Source of the DNA: Macrothele yani
Taxonomy: Eukaryota; Arthropoda; Arachnida; Araneae; Macrothelidae
Assembly: GCA_039090855.1 (NCBI GenBank)
Contig: CM077027.1
Coordinates: 100,854,424 to 100,918,423, forward strand
Direction: 5' to 3'
Length of the DNA stretch: 64,000 nt
Below are positions 24,601-37,200 of the stretch, one piece after another. Each line of letters starts with the position of its first letter. Within the stretch, counting starts at the first letter, position 1. The notes below the pieces were generated by a model that made no database searches, was not told the origin of the DNA, and saw only the letters and a program-made list of their open reading frames with translations. The position numbers and the translations under genes are program-made.

Positions 24601-27600
24601 AAAAAATTCTGCTTTTGATAGAAAGTGTTCCAAATATAATAGTTAACAAAAATAATAACTTACTTTGAAAAAGGGCAAATGTAATTTAAAACAAACCACC
24701 AGATGAAAAAAAATTATAAATTTTGCATAGTGCATTGAAATTATAGAGATATATACATACTTTTAAGTGTTAAAATGAACACTTGTACATATAATTGTTA
24801 CATTTTGCTTGAATGACCTAGCTTATTGAAAATTAAATACATATGCTAAAAGAAAAATATTTTTTTAAAAACTGAGTTTTGATGACATTTAATTATTAAA
24901 AAAACACATACATACATATCACTAAGCTGTTCTCTGAGATTCAGGGGTTATCTCCAAAAAGAAATACAAACTTCCAGATATTTTTACTTATTGTTGTTGT
25001 ATCAAACTTCACCATTTACAGCGATCTTGACATACAACTTTTACATTTCAGTTAAACATATTAATTTAATAAGTAGTCAGAATTAAACAAAATAAAAAAC
25101 TAACCTCTAAACTGTACAGCACTTGGGATGGTGAAGCAGCAAAGAATACACTTTCTAAGGTAGGAGAAAGAGATTGATCCCCTAATTTAGAGTGATCTAA
25201 ACAAATAGTTTTGAGCTTTTCAACAGTGTGAGCATCTAAAAGGAAATAAAAAAATCAGAATACAAAACAAAAAAATTAGCAACAACAACAAAACAGGCTC
25301 TATTATAGCAGGTATCACCTTATTTCAAATTACTAAACAAAAAGTGAAGAAACTTGTGACATTTATACTGCTTTACACAAAATACCTTAAGCCTTAGAAT
25401 CTGAGCGCATCTTTGTAGCAGTTCAATAAATCATTAAAAAAAAAGGGGGGGGGGGTGTACATGTACACAACTGCAGGAGTTTAAATAGAATTATGTCAGT
25501 TTAAAGAAGTGAAAATATTTTTTTTGCTTAAAAAAATGAAACATTTATTGAAAGTGTATAATAGATTTACAAAACTTTTACAACGTAATATAATTATAAT
25601 ATTTGAATGAAAATATATTTAAGAATCCGTTTAAACTTTTTTTTTTTTTTTGTATAATTGTAAACTTAGCTTTATGATTGGAAAAACAGGTAGCATAATT
25701 GCATGTTAAAACATTTGTAGTAAGTATCTATGAAATACAACATCGATGCGGCTATTAGAGCCGAACATGGAGGGCTGTATTAAACATTCGTTTGAAATTG
25801 TATGTCCAAATTGTTCTTGCATGAAGGTGATGAACGATTCATTTTCGACTGTAGACAGCAGCAAAATGCAGTGTGCAGGAAAACTGTCTTTTTTTTTTTT
25901 TTTTTTAATTGGAGGTTTAAGGACCATCATGAGCAACTAACTCAATGGGCGATAAGCAGTTGCCCGTTCCTAATTTAGGGCCACTGACACCAGGAAAGAG
26001 AGAGAGCTGGTGCCGTAAGACAAACACAACATCCACGCCTCACTGGGATTTGAACCCAGACCCGTCTCGGATGAATGGTCAGAAGCCATTGCTTAGGCCA
26101 CTGTGACCCCGGGGCAGTGCAGAAAAACTTATAGGGGCTATAAATATAGTGGCTAAAATAGATCTAGACTGATAAGGGCTATAAATAGTCGTGGGAGCCA
26201 GGAAGGCCAGATGTTCAATCAGAGCAACGGTGAAACTGTTCAGAATACCGCTACAAACCATAGCAAGGATACCAGGAGTACGTGAAATCTGGCAAAACCC
26301 CTAACAGTCGGATAAAATGTGGCCGTAAAAGTGCATTGTTTGATCGAGGGGCCGACAATTTGCGCACGTCGTACAGACAAATCGAAAGGCTTGTTTGCAG
26401 CAGATCACGTCACAATTTAATGAAGGATCTACAAGCCATTGCTCGAAGACAATCAGTCGACACATGGCACAACTCGGCTGGGACAATCAACGACCACATC
26501 GTGACCCAATGTTAATTGTTCAGCATGGCATGATTCGGCTGCAGTTTGCCAAGGCCCATCGAAACTGGATGATCGGAAACGCGTCATATGGTCTGATGAA
26601 TCCCGTTTCACACTGTTACGTGACGATGGCAGGTAGAGTGTGTGTCGTAAACCACATGAAGCTATGGACCTCGCATGCCAAGTTGGGGTACTACAGGCCG
26701 GTGGAGGCGGTGTAACTGTTTAGGCAGCTTTCACGTGGTCTGGCCTGGGTCCCTTGGTACCTCGAGTCTTCCGTCACTGGTTCCAGCTATGTGCAGCTCC
26801 TGGTTGACTATCTCCACCCTTTCATTACCTGTCTCTGTACGAACCAAGTTCCAAACTTTCAACAAGACAAAGCTACACCCCATCAATCCCGACTAGCGAC
26901 CGAATGGCCCCAGGAGTATATAGCAGTGAGCTTAGCACAATCGCAATGGCCCCCTCACTCACCGGACATGTACCTCATAGAGAATTTATGATCAACCATC
27001 CGCACCTACGCCACTGCATGCTCTATGCCAAGCACTCTTAGATTGTTGGTCAGCAATACCCGAGTCTGTATTCAGGAACCTCATTGCATCTGTACCATGA
27101 TAATTGGCTGCTGTCCTGCATGCAAAAGGTGGTGCCACATGCTATTAGGTGGGTATACCTAATTATTTGTTCTTTCAGTGTATATGCACACACTAACAAC
27201 ACTTTATTGGTTTTGTTATCATCAGTAAATATATCAGCTGCACAAATATCACTGAACTTACCTTTAACACTTGCAAGGTAATCAATTTCATCAGCGTAAC
27301 ACATTTCAAGTATATGTCGTATGGTGGAAACTGGAGAATTGCTCTCCTCTTATGTATATAGCAACCCCACCTTTTCGCCGAGATGGCCGCATATACTATG
27401 AAACACAACTGTATCTTTCGATCGGAATGGTATTGTCGTTGTGCATCCAATTTTCACCAAGATCCACAACATCGGATCGGTTTATAATATTGTCGACTAA
27501 TAAATCTCCATAATGTGCATGTAAGCTTTGTACGCTGAACGATAAAACACAGAGCTGTTAATGGAGAAGAATCGAAAAATTTTCTTATATCATTGAGAAT

Positions 27601-30600
27601 GCTGGGTAAATGATGATTTTCTAGTCTTCGCAATTCTATACGTAAGTCTTACACTAGGTGATTCGCTACCTTTTCCGTGGCAAAATTTGAAATCATTTTC
27701 AGCATTTGTCAAATATAAACCTTGTAAACTGGTGACTCTGGATAATGCCACATAAATGAGCTGTTGATTTTGCGATTTGCTGCAGTGAAAGACAATCTTA
27801 TCAAACATATATATATTTGCTGACACAAATATTCTTCTTTTGTCATGTTGCATGTGTTTCAGTAGTCGTTTTCCTCTTATTTCAAAAATTTTCTCCACTT
27901 GTAGACAGTTGGGGCTCCGCAGCAGTGGAGATGGGTGGCTGAGTATGATGTGCCTCCTCTTGCGCACTCTGCCTCTTCTACTGTCTGTACAATTTTATCT
28001 TTTCAGATAGGGTCAAAGCAATTTTTTTTTCTAAACTCTGGCCTTCGCTCTTCCTCTGTTTTACAATTTCTGTGGTTTCTTACTCATTCCGCAACAGTTC
28101 TTCTGGGCAACTTTTAATTTCTGAGATTTTTTAAAAATTTAAATTTCCAAAATTTTTTAAAAATAAAATGAATGTGGGCTCTTATAGATTTTTGAAAGTT
28201 CTATCCGCAGATGTTTTAGTTTTTATCGTACGATAAAGAGTTTTCAAGATATTCACCTTTTAATGCTGACACAATGTGAAAATCGATGTTAAAATTTTCA
28301 AGGTCATTACTTTTAATCTAATTAACAGATAAAACATTTTTAGGTTCCGAAGTCCTTTTGATCCAATGTGAATCGGTTGAATGATTGTGGCGTAGTTTCA
28401 TGTGCATCTTACATAAACAGTAAGTCATTGTTTAGGGCAAATCTCCATTACAGCATTTGGTAATGCTCCCACCGCTAGCATGACACACCGCTCAATGAGA
28501 CATTAAACGTAAATTCACCTTTTAATGCTGACACAATGTGAAAATCGATGTTAAAATTTTCAAGGTCATTACTTTTAATCTAATTAACAGATAAAACATT
28601 TTTAGGTTCCGAAGTCCTTTTCATCCAATGTGAATCGGTTGAATGATTGTGGCGTACTGAATGCAAATCTCCATTACAGCATTTGGTAATGCTCCCACCG
28701 CTAGCATGACACACCGCTCAATGAGACATTAAAAAAAAAAAACCTAGGGACATGCTATCTTTTACCTATAATGTTTCATTTTCAAATCTGATATATTGAG
28801 TTCCAGGTGCTGTTCAATTATAGGCTGTTATTCATTTGAAATTACTCATTATCTCTACGACAATGCTTTTCAATAAAAATACCACTAACACCATTAAAGT
28901 CAAACTGGGGGAAAAGCGAGGATAGGTGAAAAGTCATGGAAAACCAACAGCATATTTCTGAATCCGCTGTATTAATAGTCTTATCATTCTAAATATGCTG
29001 TAGAAGAGTTGATGGGTATCCTAACCGAAAGGAGAACCTCATATTAAACTTAAACAAGATCTCCCCTCCCCCCAACATTTACATTTTCCATACTTTCCTA
29101 ATGTCCTATGATCTCCTCAAGAGAACAAGTGGAAGCTCTTCTTTAAGAACAAGAAAAATCACAAATTGGATGCTCATTTAATCAGCTAGCCAACAGAACT
29201 GTGACATACTTAGACAAAGTTACTGACATGGTACAGACCAAGTTCAAGTTAGGCTTGTCTATAACACTGGGTGGGGATAAATAGTGTGGTGATTATTCTC
29301 TTTTTGAAAACCATGTGAAACACCTTAGTCCTCCTAATGAATAGTAGTTTGATTAATATTTTCCACCAGACCAGTGGCGGCTTTTGGGAGGAGGCAAGGG
29401 AGTCAGTGCCTCCTCAGAATTTCAACACTCTTAGAATTATTAGTTTTGTTCATTCAGTAATTTTGGAAATAGGAGAGCAAAAGTTTATGCTAGTTAAATC
29501 TTTTGAATTAAATGTTGTCCATGCGTTCATTCAGTTTTTTAAATCGACACTTTTGGAAAACAAAGGGTAGCGCGTAGTTACGAAATGCCCTCAGCTTGTG
29601 ATCTCTGTCCGTGAGGCAGGAAACGAAATGCCTCTCGTAGATTTTGCGCCAACCTGTTTACTTCCACCGAATCAGTAGATCCGAAGGGTAGGCGGTGGAA
29701 CGGCGAACACAAAGGGCGCACGCGCACCCTGGACTTCCTGTGAGGCAGATGTTATCTTGCCTCACGGGAACAGCTGTTTTCCTGTAGTTAACTCCTCATT
29801 CTGACAGCTTCGAGCAGCATTACACAGCGCCTTCTTCTTAGTTGCTTTTTTTCCCACACTAATGTTTGTGTAACTAATTTTATTTATGTTTTATGGAGAG
29901 TTGTTTTTCAGACCATGGCCTCTGCTTCAAAGATATCTAATATGGTGGAGAGCTTACTGAAAAAGCCTTTCAGGAGAGATTTTGAAGAAAAGAATCAAGT
30001 TAAAAATGATGGTGGGCCTACACTTGAAATGAAAAAGATGATTTCAAAAGGCAAAACTTCAAACAGATGTTTTAATATTGACTGGTACAAAAAAGAACAA
30101 CGGCTAACTGGTAGTGTAAATCAATGAACAAACTATATTGTTGGCCATGTTTGCTGTTTCCTGTGAGTGGCAATGAAGTCTGGCAAGAGAAAGGCTTCAA
30201 TGATTTGAAAAACTTACCACGTGCTTTGGACAGGCACAAAAAGTGTAAAGATCATATTCTGGCAGTTGTTAAATTAGAGTTGCTAGGCAAAACAAGGAGA
30301 CTATACTCTCTAAATGAAGCGAAGAGAACAAGTGACTGAAGAAATAATGAAAAAGTAAAAAAGAATCGTGATGTAATGAAGAAGTTTATTAATATTACAA
30401 CACTAGTGGCCCGGCAAGAGCACCTCCCATTTCGTGGACACGATGAGAGTGAAGTCTGAAAATAAGAGAAATTACCTCGAGATGATTGATTTACTCTCCA
30501 AGAGTGACAAAACATTGAGAGTATTTATGGAGAATAGTACAACATTTTCAGGAACTTCAAAAACAATACAGAATGATTTAATCGAATCAGTTGCTCATAT

Positions 30601-31240
30601 AGTTAAGAATGAAATCAATGCAGATATTGAAAATGCCCAGTTTTTCTTGGCAGATTGATGAAGCGACAGACATTAGCTCCCATGCAGAAGTATAAATTAT
30701 AATTCGATTTGTTAAAGATGGAGTACCAGTAAAAAGATTCTTGGGATTTTTTTACGTAAGTTCTGATCGGTGTGCTACTTCGCTTAAAGAATTACTGGAT
30801 CGTGAGCTGGAAAGACTTTGCTACAAAGAAAAACTAGTTGCACAGAAGTGATGTCATCAGAGCTGAATGGATTGCAAGCAATAGTGAAGTGTGATGCCCC
30901 TTAAACATTATTTGTTCACTGCTACGCACACAGGCTGAACTTGGTTTTGAGCAAAGCAGCGTCGGTGTTGAAAGAATACCATATTTTCTTTTGCAAATTT
31001 AAATGCAATTTGTGCATTCTTTTCTAAATCGACAAAGCGTGTTAATTTACTAGAATCTGTTGGTGGACCCAGACCACCTCGTGTATCACAGACCAGGTGG
31101 AACTTCAAATCTCGTTCAGTGTCTACCATAGCTGACCACAGGTTCCTGCTAATTGAAGTATTTGAAAAAATTGAGGAAGATTCCAACTATGATGATGAGA
31201 CAATTAACGAAGCAGCAGAACTAAAATAATGGCTTCAAGG

Positions 31241-31277
<37 letters not shown>

Positions 31278-34200
31278 GAAATTAAATTATTGAAGCCACC
31301 GTTTTAAGTCCTGCTGCTTTGGACTAAAATATATTATTTATATATATTTTTATAATATATTTTTTATTATTAAATTTAAATTACTAATTGTTTCGGTCAT
31401 TTTTTTCTAATATAGTATACTATGTCTGTAGTTTCTATTCCAACTTCCAAAGTTTTCCTGTCACTCACAGTCTTGATACAAAACTACGATATCCCCCAAT
31501 TGTTTTGAGCAGTGTAGTTTACTTTCAGAGTTTTCTCAACTTGATTCATCAGACATATCTGACAGCACATAGTGTTTCATCTGCAGCTGGGACAGAGTGT
31601 AGGCACCTGAACGATCATTGAACAGACATATTTGGCTCAGGTTTTATTTACTGAATGTGACTCCACTATGTTGACATGTAATTGCATGTGTGGCTAACCA
31701 AGGAGAATTTATACACTAATAACTACCACAATGAAATCTGTCTGCATATAAAATATTTTAGTGCTTTTGCACCATAGCTGTAAATCATGTATTTTTTATA
31801 TGTCTTATCTGTGATTTTTATTTGTTCTGATTATTTCCCTGGACAGGATGGTCAATTTCATTATTGCAGAATGTATAATTAAAACCACAGAATCCCACGT
31901 TAAAAAGGCTTTTAAAACTGCTGGGGGTAATTCTGGGCCATGTGGCTTTTGTGTTTTAATTTTTCACTGATCTATGATTGAGGTGCAACACTGCAAAAAG
32001 ATTACATGTTAATTTCAGTGAGTTATTTGCATGTCACTTTGTCCTACTTACTGAAATTAAACATGCAATCTAGAACAATGAAAACACAAAGGCAATGTAA
32101 CCCAGAAATTTCCCCCAAACTTTTGTTTATTCTGATATACACTGAGTGGCCACTTTATTATGACCCCCCAGTACTTCGTTGGGCCACCTTTTGCCTTTAA
32201 TACTGCATCAATTCTTCGTGGCATGGACTCCACGAGATGTTGATAGTTGGTTTGTGGAATCTGAGACCATGCTTGATGAATAGCGCTTTACAGGAGTGCG
32301 AGACTGCAGGGTTCTGTCTGATGGCTCGTTCAACTTCATCCCACAAATTCTCAATGGGGTTGAGATCTGGAGATTGTGGGGGCCACCTAAGCAAAGTAAA
32401 CTCACCGGCATGTTCCTGAAACCAATCCTGTACAATACAAGCACTATGGCAGGACGCATTATCTTGTTGAAAGTAGCCATCGCCATTGGGATAAATCATC
32501 CACATGACAGTATGCACTTGGTCTGCAACGATGTTTAGATATGATGTGCCAGTCAGACGTTGATCAACACGAATTAAAGGGCCCAAAGCATGCCAGGAAA
32601 ACATTCCCCAAAACCATAATGTTGCCTCCACCAGCTTGAAGGGTTGTAGCAATGCATTTGGGGTCCATACTTACGTGCTGTTTCCGCCAAATTCTCACTC
32701 TGCCATCGGCATGGTGCCAATGAAAACGTGATTCATCGGACCACATAATTTGTTTCCAATTATTGACTGTCCAATCCTTGTGCTCCTGTGTGAACTGGAG
32801 ACGGTTTCTCTTGTTAACTGCAGACAGCAAAGGTGTTCAAACAGGGCTTCGGCTGCCATGTCCCATCAGATGCAGTGTACGGCCAACAGTGCTTGCAGAG
32901 GTCATTTACGGGGATCCTTGATTAAGATGGTCTGTAATTTGCTGCCCTGTTGCCCTTCTGTTGTCTGTTACCAGTCTGGACACTCTCCGTTCCGCCTGAG
33001 CAGTCGCTAGTCGAAGACGACCACACTTTGCACGTAGAGACCCAGTTTTTGGGCTGACAGTCCAGTCTTTAAACACTTTAACAACAGCTGCTCTGGAACA
33101 TTTCACAAATGCGGCGATTTCGGTGATACTCGCTCCATGGCTCTGAGCTCCTACAATTATGCCACGTTGAAAGTCCGTCAAATCACATTTGTTACTCACC
33201 TCGTCACCCAAAAATCACTTCTACTACTGTCGCAAGCACTAAGCTTTCCCTTTTATACTAGTCTTGCCCTCTGGCGGCAACAGCGTGCAGCCATAGCTCA
33301 TTTGCTTAAAACTGTCAGGTGGTCATAAAAGTGGCCACTCAGTGTATATGCTATGCTGATTTTCAGTTTCATTAACATATAAAATCCACAGCAAGATACT
33401 ATAAATGATAAATGAAAAGGTGTTTAAAATCAGAAAATTTTATAGATCCATATATTACACCTCCCCCGCCCCTTTCAATCTTTTCTTATCTTCGAAACAA
33501 TAATTTCACATCTTTGATCTCTAGTTTGCAAGTCACTGTACTTTTATTATAAATCCAAAGAAATAATTACATTTACTTTTTAATGAACATTCTGAAATAA
33601 AATTTCAACCAATACAACCACAGCAAAAACTTTACCTGGGGGCATGAGTTTTAGAACCGCATGAGCTTCATCTCTAAGAGCAGGCACATTGAGAGAACTT
33701 CCAAGGTCAGCAAGTTGAAACAAAAACTGAGCATATATCTGCTGCTGAGCCATTAACTGGATTAAAAAATTGAAATTTTTTTACAATCATATTTTAAATA
33801 GCACACACACAAGTGATAATATAACTTGGTTAGTTATAACAACCAATTTGGTTCACGTGGCTATATTATATGTTAGTAGCTGTATAACTATTATTATTAT
33901 TATTATTATTGTTACACATGTCTTCAAGTCGAGTGCACATTATGTCACGTAATTCATTCGCCTTCTAATTATTTGTTCCGTTGCTGCTTACCATCTTTGG
34001 TGAATCCCCAGCATTGTGCGGGGCTCCAAGAAGCAACCTGCCAATTGGCTTGGCAGTTAGTGTATGTGAGTCTGGAAGAATTTGAGGCCGCTGTGGTGCA
34101 GTGGAAGCATATCCGGAGCGTAACTGGAAGACCCTGGGTTCGATTCCCAGTGGTGGCCAATGAGAATTTTTCCGTGACTCGCTTATAAACGTGAAAAGAG

Positions 34201-37200
34201 TGATGACTTCTGTTTGATGGGAAGGTTATTGTTGGCTGTTTTAATCACAGGTACGTATCTCGGATGTTCGGGTGTTGACAGGTTCGTGCAGACTAAATTC
34301 GTAGAACTAAAAACACTCGCAGGTTTATATGAAAATTTACAACCAGAGTCTAGAATCAAATAAAATAACTATATACAGTGTGATTAAAATCATTATCTCT
34401 TATCAACGTTGTCTTCATGTGAAACCAAGAGGTTTGCGTAAAACTTGGACAGAAAGCAGAGAATTACTTGCAATGGGCACTCGCTGCTCAAACACTACCA
34501 GACTAGTTTCGATCTGTTTACATCACGGTAGTCTTCAGCGGTACAACTATCGTAGGTCGATGTTAAGCAAGTTTGGTACTAAGTGCCGACTTCCATGTAT
34601 CATTCCTGACTTGGATGTTCCACGTCGACAGATCACATCTGTGTTCCCATAAATGTGGGCATACATGACTATGTTGCTATGCGTCATCTATCGGGTTAGC
34701 TGTAAAGTACAGTTGCTATCCTTCTAATTACTCAGGTTAAAATTTCTCCTTGATTTAATTTTATTTTTTACTATTTTTTATTGCTCAATTAGATATCCTA
34801 TACCGTTGGAAATATCTAATTGAGCAAGAAAAAAAAAAAGTAAAAAATAAAAATAAATCAAGGAGAAATATGAACCTGAATAATTAGAAGGATAACAACT
34901 GTACTTTACAGCCAACACGATAGATAGCGCATTGCAACATAGTCATGTATGCACACGTTTATGGGAACACAGACGTGATCTGTCGACGTGGAACATTCGC
35001 ACCAGGAATGATACGTGGAGGTCGGACCTTACTACCAACCTTGCTTAACATCGACCAACGATAGTTGTACCACTGAAGACGACCATGATGTAAACAGATC
35101 GAAACTAGTCTGATACTGTTTGAGCAGTGAGTGCCCATTGCAAGTAATTCTCTGCTTTCTGTCCAAATTTTACGCAAACCTCTTGCTGCAACTACGAATG
35201 CTATTTTATCGTTTGGTTTCACGTGAAGACAACGTCGTTAAGAGATAATGATTTTAATCACACTGTATATAGTTCTTTTATTTCTTGATTTTTTAAACTT
35301 CATGTTCATTTTTTATTTGAATCTCGACTCTGGTTGTAAATTTTCATATAAAGCTGCGAGTGTTTTTAGTTCTACGAATTTAGTCTGCACAAACCTGTCA
35401 ACACCCGAACATCTGAGATAGGTACCTGCGATTAAAACAGCCAACAATAACCTTCCCAATTGCGACATATAGGGTAAGCGCAATCATTTTGAACAAGTTA
35501 TAATAGTTTACATATTTTATATCCCACATCCTTAAATAATTACATTATAGCAGAAATTACGTGGCATACATGCATTCAACTCGAAGACATTTATAACGTG
35601 TGCAACAGTAATAATAATAGTTATACAACTATTAACATATATCAAGTGATCCTGTCAGATGAAAAAAATCTTCATAAATGAAAAAATATGATCAAATCTG
35701 AAATTACTTTGCAGTTATGGCACTAATGCATTCAGCTTAAGAATAAAAACAGACTTGACACAATAAGGTATATAAACTAAATAAATACACTACAGACGCC
35801 ACAAAATATATCCGCATGTTTACCACGACCTGCAATTTCAAAGGCACATGCTCACTTATGTATTCCACAACAAATGTTTAAGAAACATCTTCAGTTTCTA
35901 AGACATTTTTGACCATCAAAACAGGTTCACATAGATAATATTTTAAAAACCTGCAAGTGTACAATAGTTTGCCTACTGACACAGGCTATTTTTACAACCG
36001 CTTCTGACACAAAATTTTCTTACTTTGCATTTTCAACGTGGAAACTAGCAACGACTTTAAATTACAGTAGTTTAATGAAAACATCTTACGAAATCTAGTG
36101 CATATGCACAACAACAGATCATAAAGAGCAAGTGATTAAAACTGGAGACAAAATACTGAAAACACAGATTTTTACATGAGATATCTATCTTTTTATACAT
36201 ATACAAGATCTTTCTTGAACAACCAAAAATTACCAATTAGACAAGTATACAACCAATTAAGACAAATTCGGCTGATCCCAGAGAATGCTTGTAATACTGC
36301 ATCAATACCTTTTAGTGGGTTCAGTAAGGTATAAGCAGGAATCTCTCTGCAAAGTCATGGCTCTATAGTATCCCACATCTGTTTGATGCGGACATTACAA
36401 GGAGATACATACACCAGAAGAGTACTTATGCTGTAAAAAGTATCACTTCATTACATTGGGGACTGGCCTGACCTAACATGTTATTTGACAACTTTTTTTT
36501 TTTTTTTTTTGGACACTCAAGGTGCAGTACGTGCCAACTCTTCAAATTTTCAGCCATTCCCCCTGCTCTCTGGATAAATGTCAAATTACGATGGTCGAAA
36601 TTCCATCAACCACCGCCTTGGATCGACACAGAAGAAAAAGATTTCGAACCACTTGTGAAATCTTTTTCTCACTGCGTCGATGCAAGACGGCATTTACAGT
36701 AATCAGTATCTTACTTTTCCTGTCCTCATATCTGCAAAAAGAAAGCCACCCCTGGTGGTACGGTAGCCTATTTTATGTTGGTTACAAACACACTCGCGCG
36801 CCAGCTCTGACCTACCTAACGTTTCACGTCTCCCCGCTTTTAGCTGCGAGCTCAGTTTATGGTTTCTTCAGAGTTTTGCAGAGTGCTTTTTCAATTTTGC
36901 TTTACTGTGGAGATTTTTTATTTCTTGTTTTGCACCATGTTTGTCTCTTTTCCCTTCTTCGGCACATTTTGTAGAAGATTAATATGCTCCTTTGTTCATT
37001 TCTAAATGCGAATCTGTTATTGTCAGCTTTGTTTTATCTTCTATTGTAGCATTTTGTTTACATTTAGTTTGTAAATGTCCCCCCCCTCATTTCTTTAGCT
37101 TACTTTTTGCGGGAGATTTTTCCTTTTGCATTACACCACTTTTGCGGTTTTTAATGTTTTATTTTGTCATATCTTTGACAATTTGTTTCTTCTTTACATA

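Larger units (their letters stand above)
20067..25104 (-). other. USP9X intron (5.0 kb)
   Basis: The intron contains a mariner-type MITE, a palindromic MITE, two isolated hAT-like termini and a LINE 3' end. Bases 20210-20680 end in a poly(A) run (about 20679-20705) and a second A run ends an unclassified stretch near 22685-22703. Both could be old retroposed 3' ends, but I recognise no source. Bases 23580-24900 show no feature. Confidence 0.85.
25236..33635 (-). other. USP9X intron (8.4 kb)
   Basis: The intron is made largely of a SINE, a Tc1 remnant, a Helentron remnant, a tandem duplication, a broken DUF4371/hAT element and a complete Tc1-type element. Bases 25240-25880, 28740-29370, 31280-32135 and 33345-33630 hold nothing I can identify. 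Confidence 0.85.

Noticed and set aside
26041..26112. tRNA gene on the minus strand
   Set aside because: It is part of a 231-bp SINE with poly(A) tail and target-site duplication.
28000..28120. Further Helentron helicase upstream of 27970
   Set aside because: Minus-strand frames give stops and no recognisable helicase motif; could be decayed sequence, but not supportable.
35060..35110. Second hammerhead motif (CTGAAGA ... CGAAAC) in the foldback arms
   Set aside because: The essential CUGAUGA core is changed in both arms and no stem II closes before GAAA.
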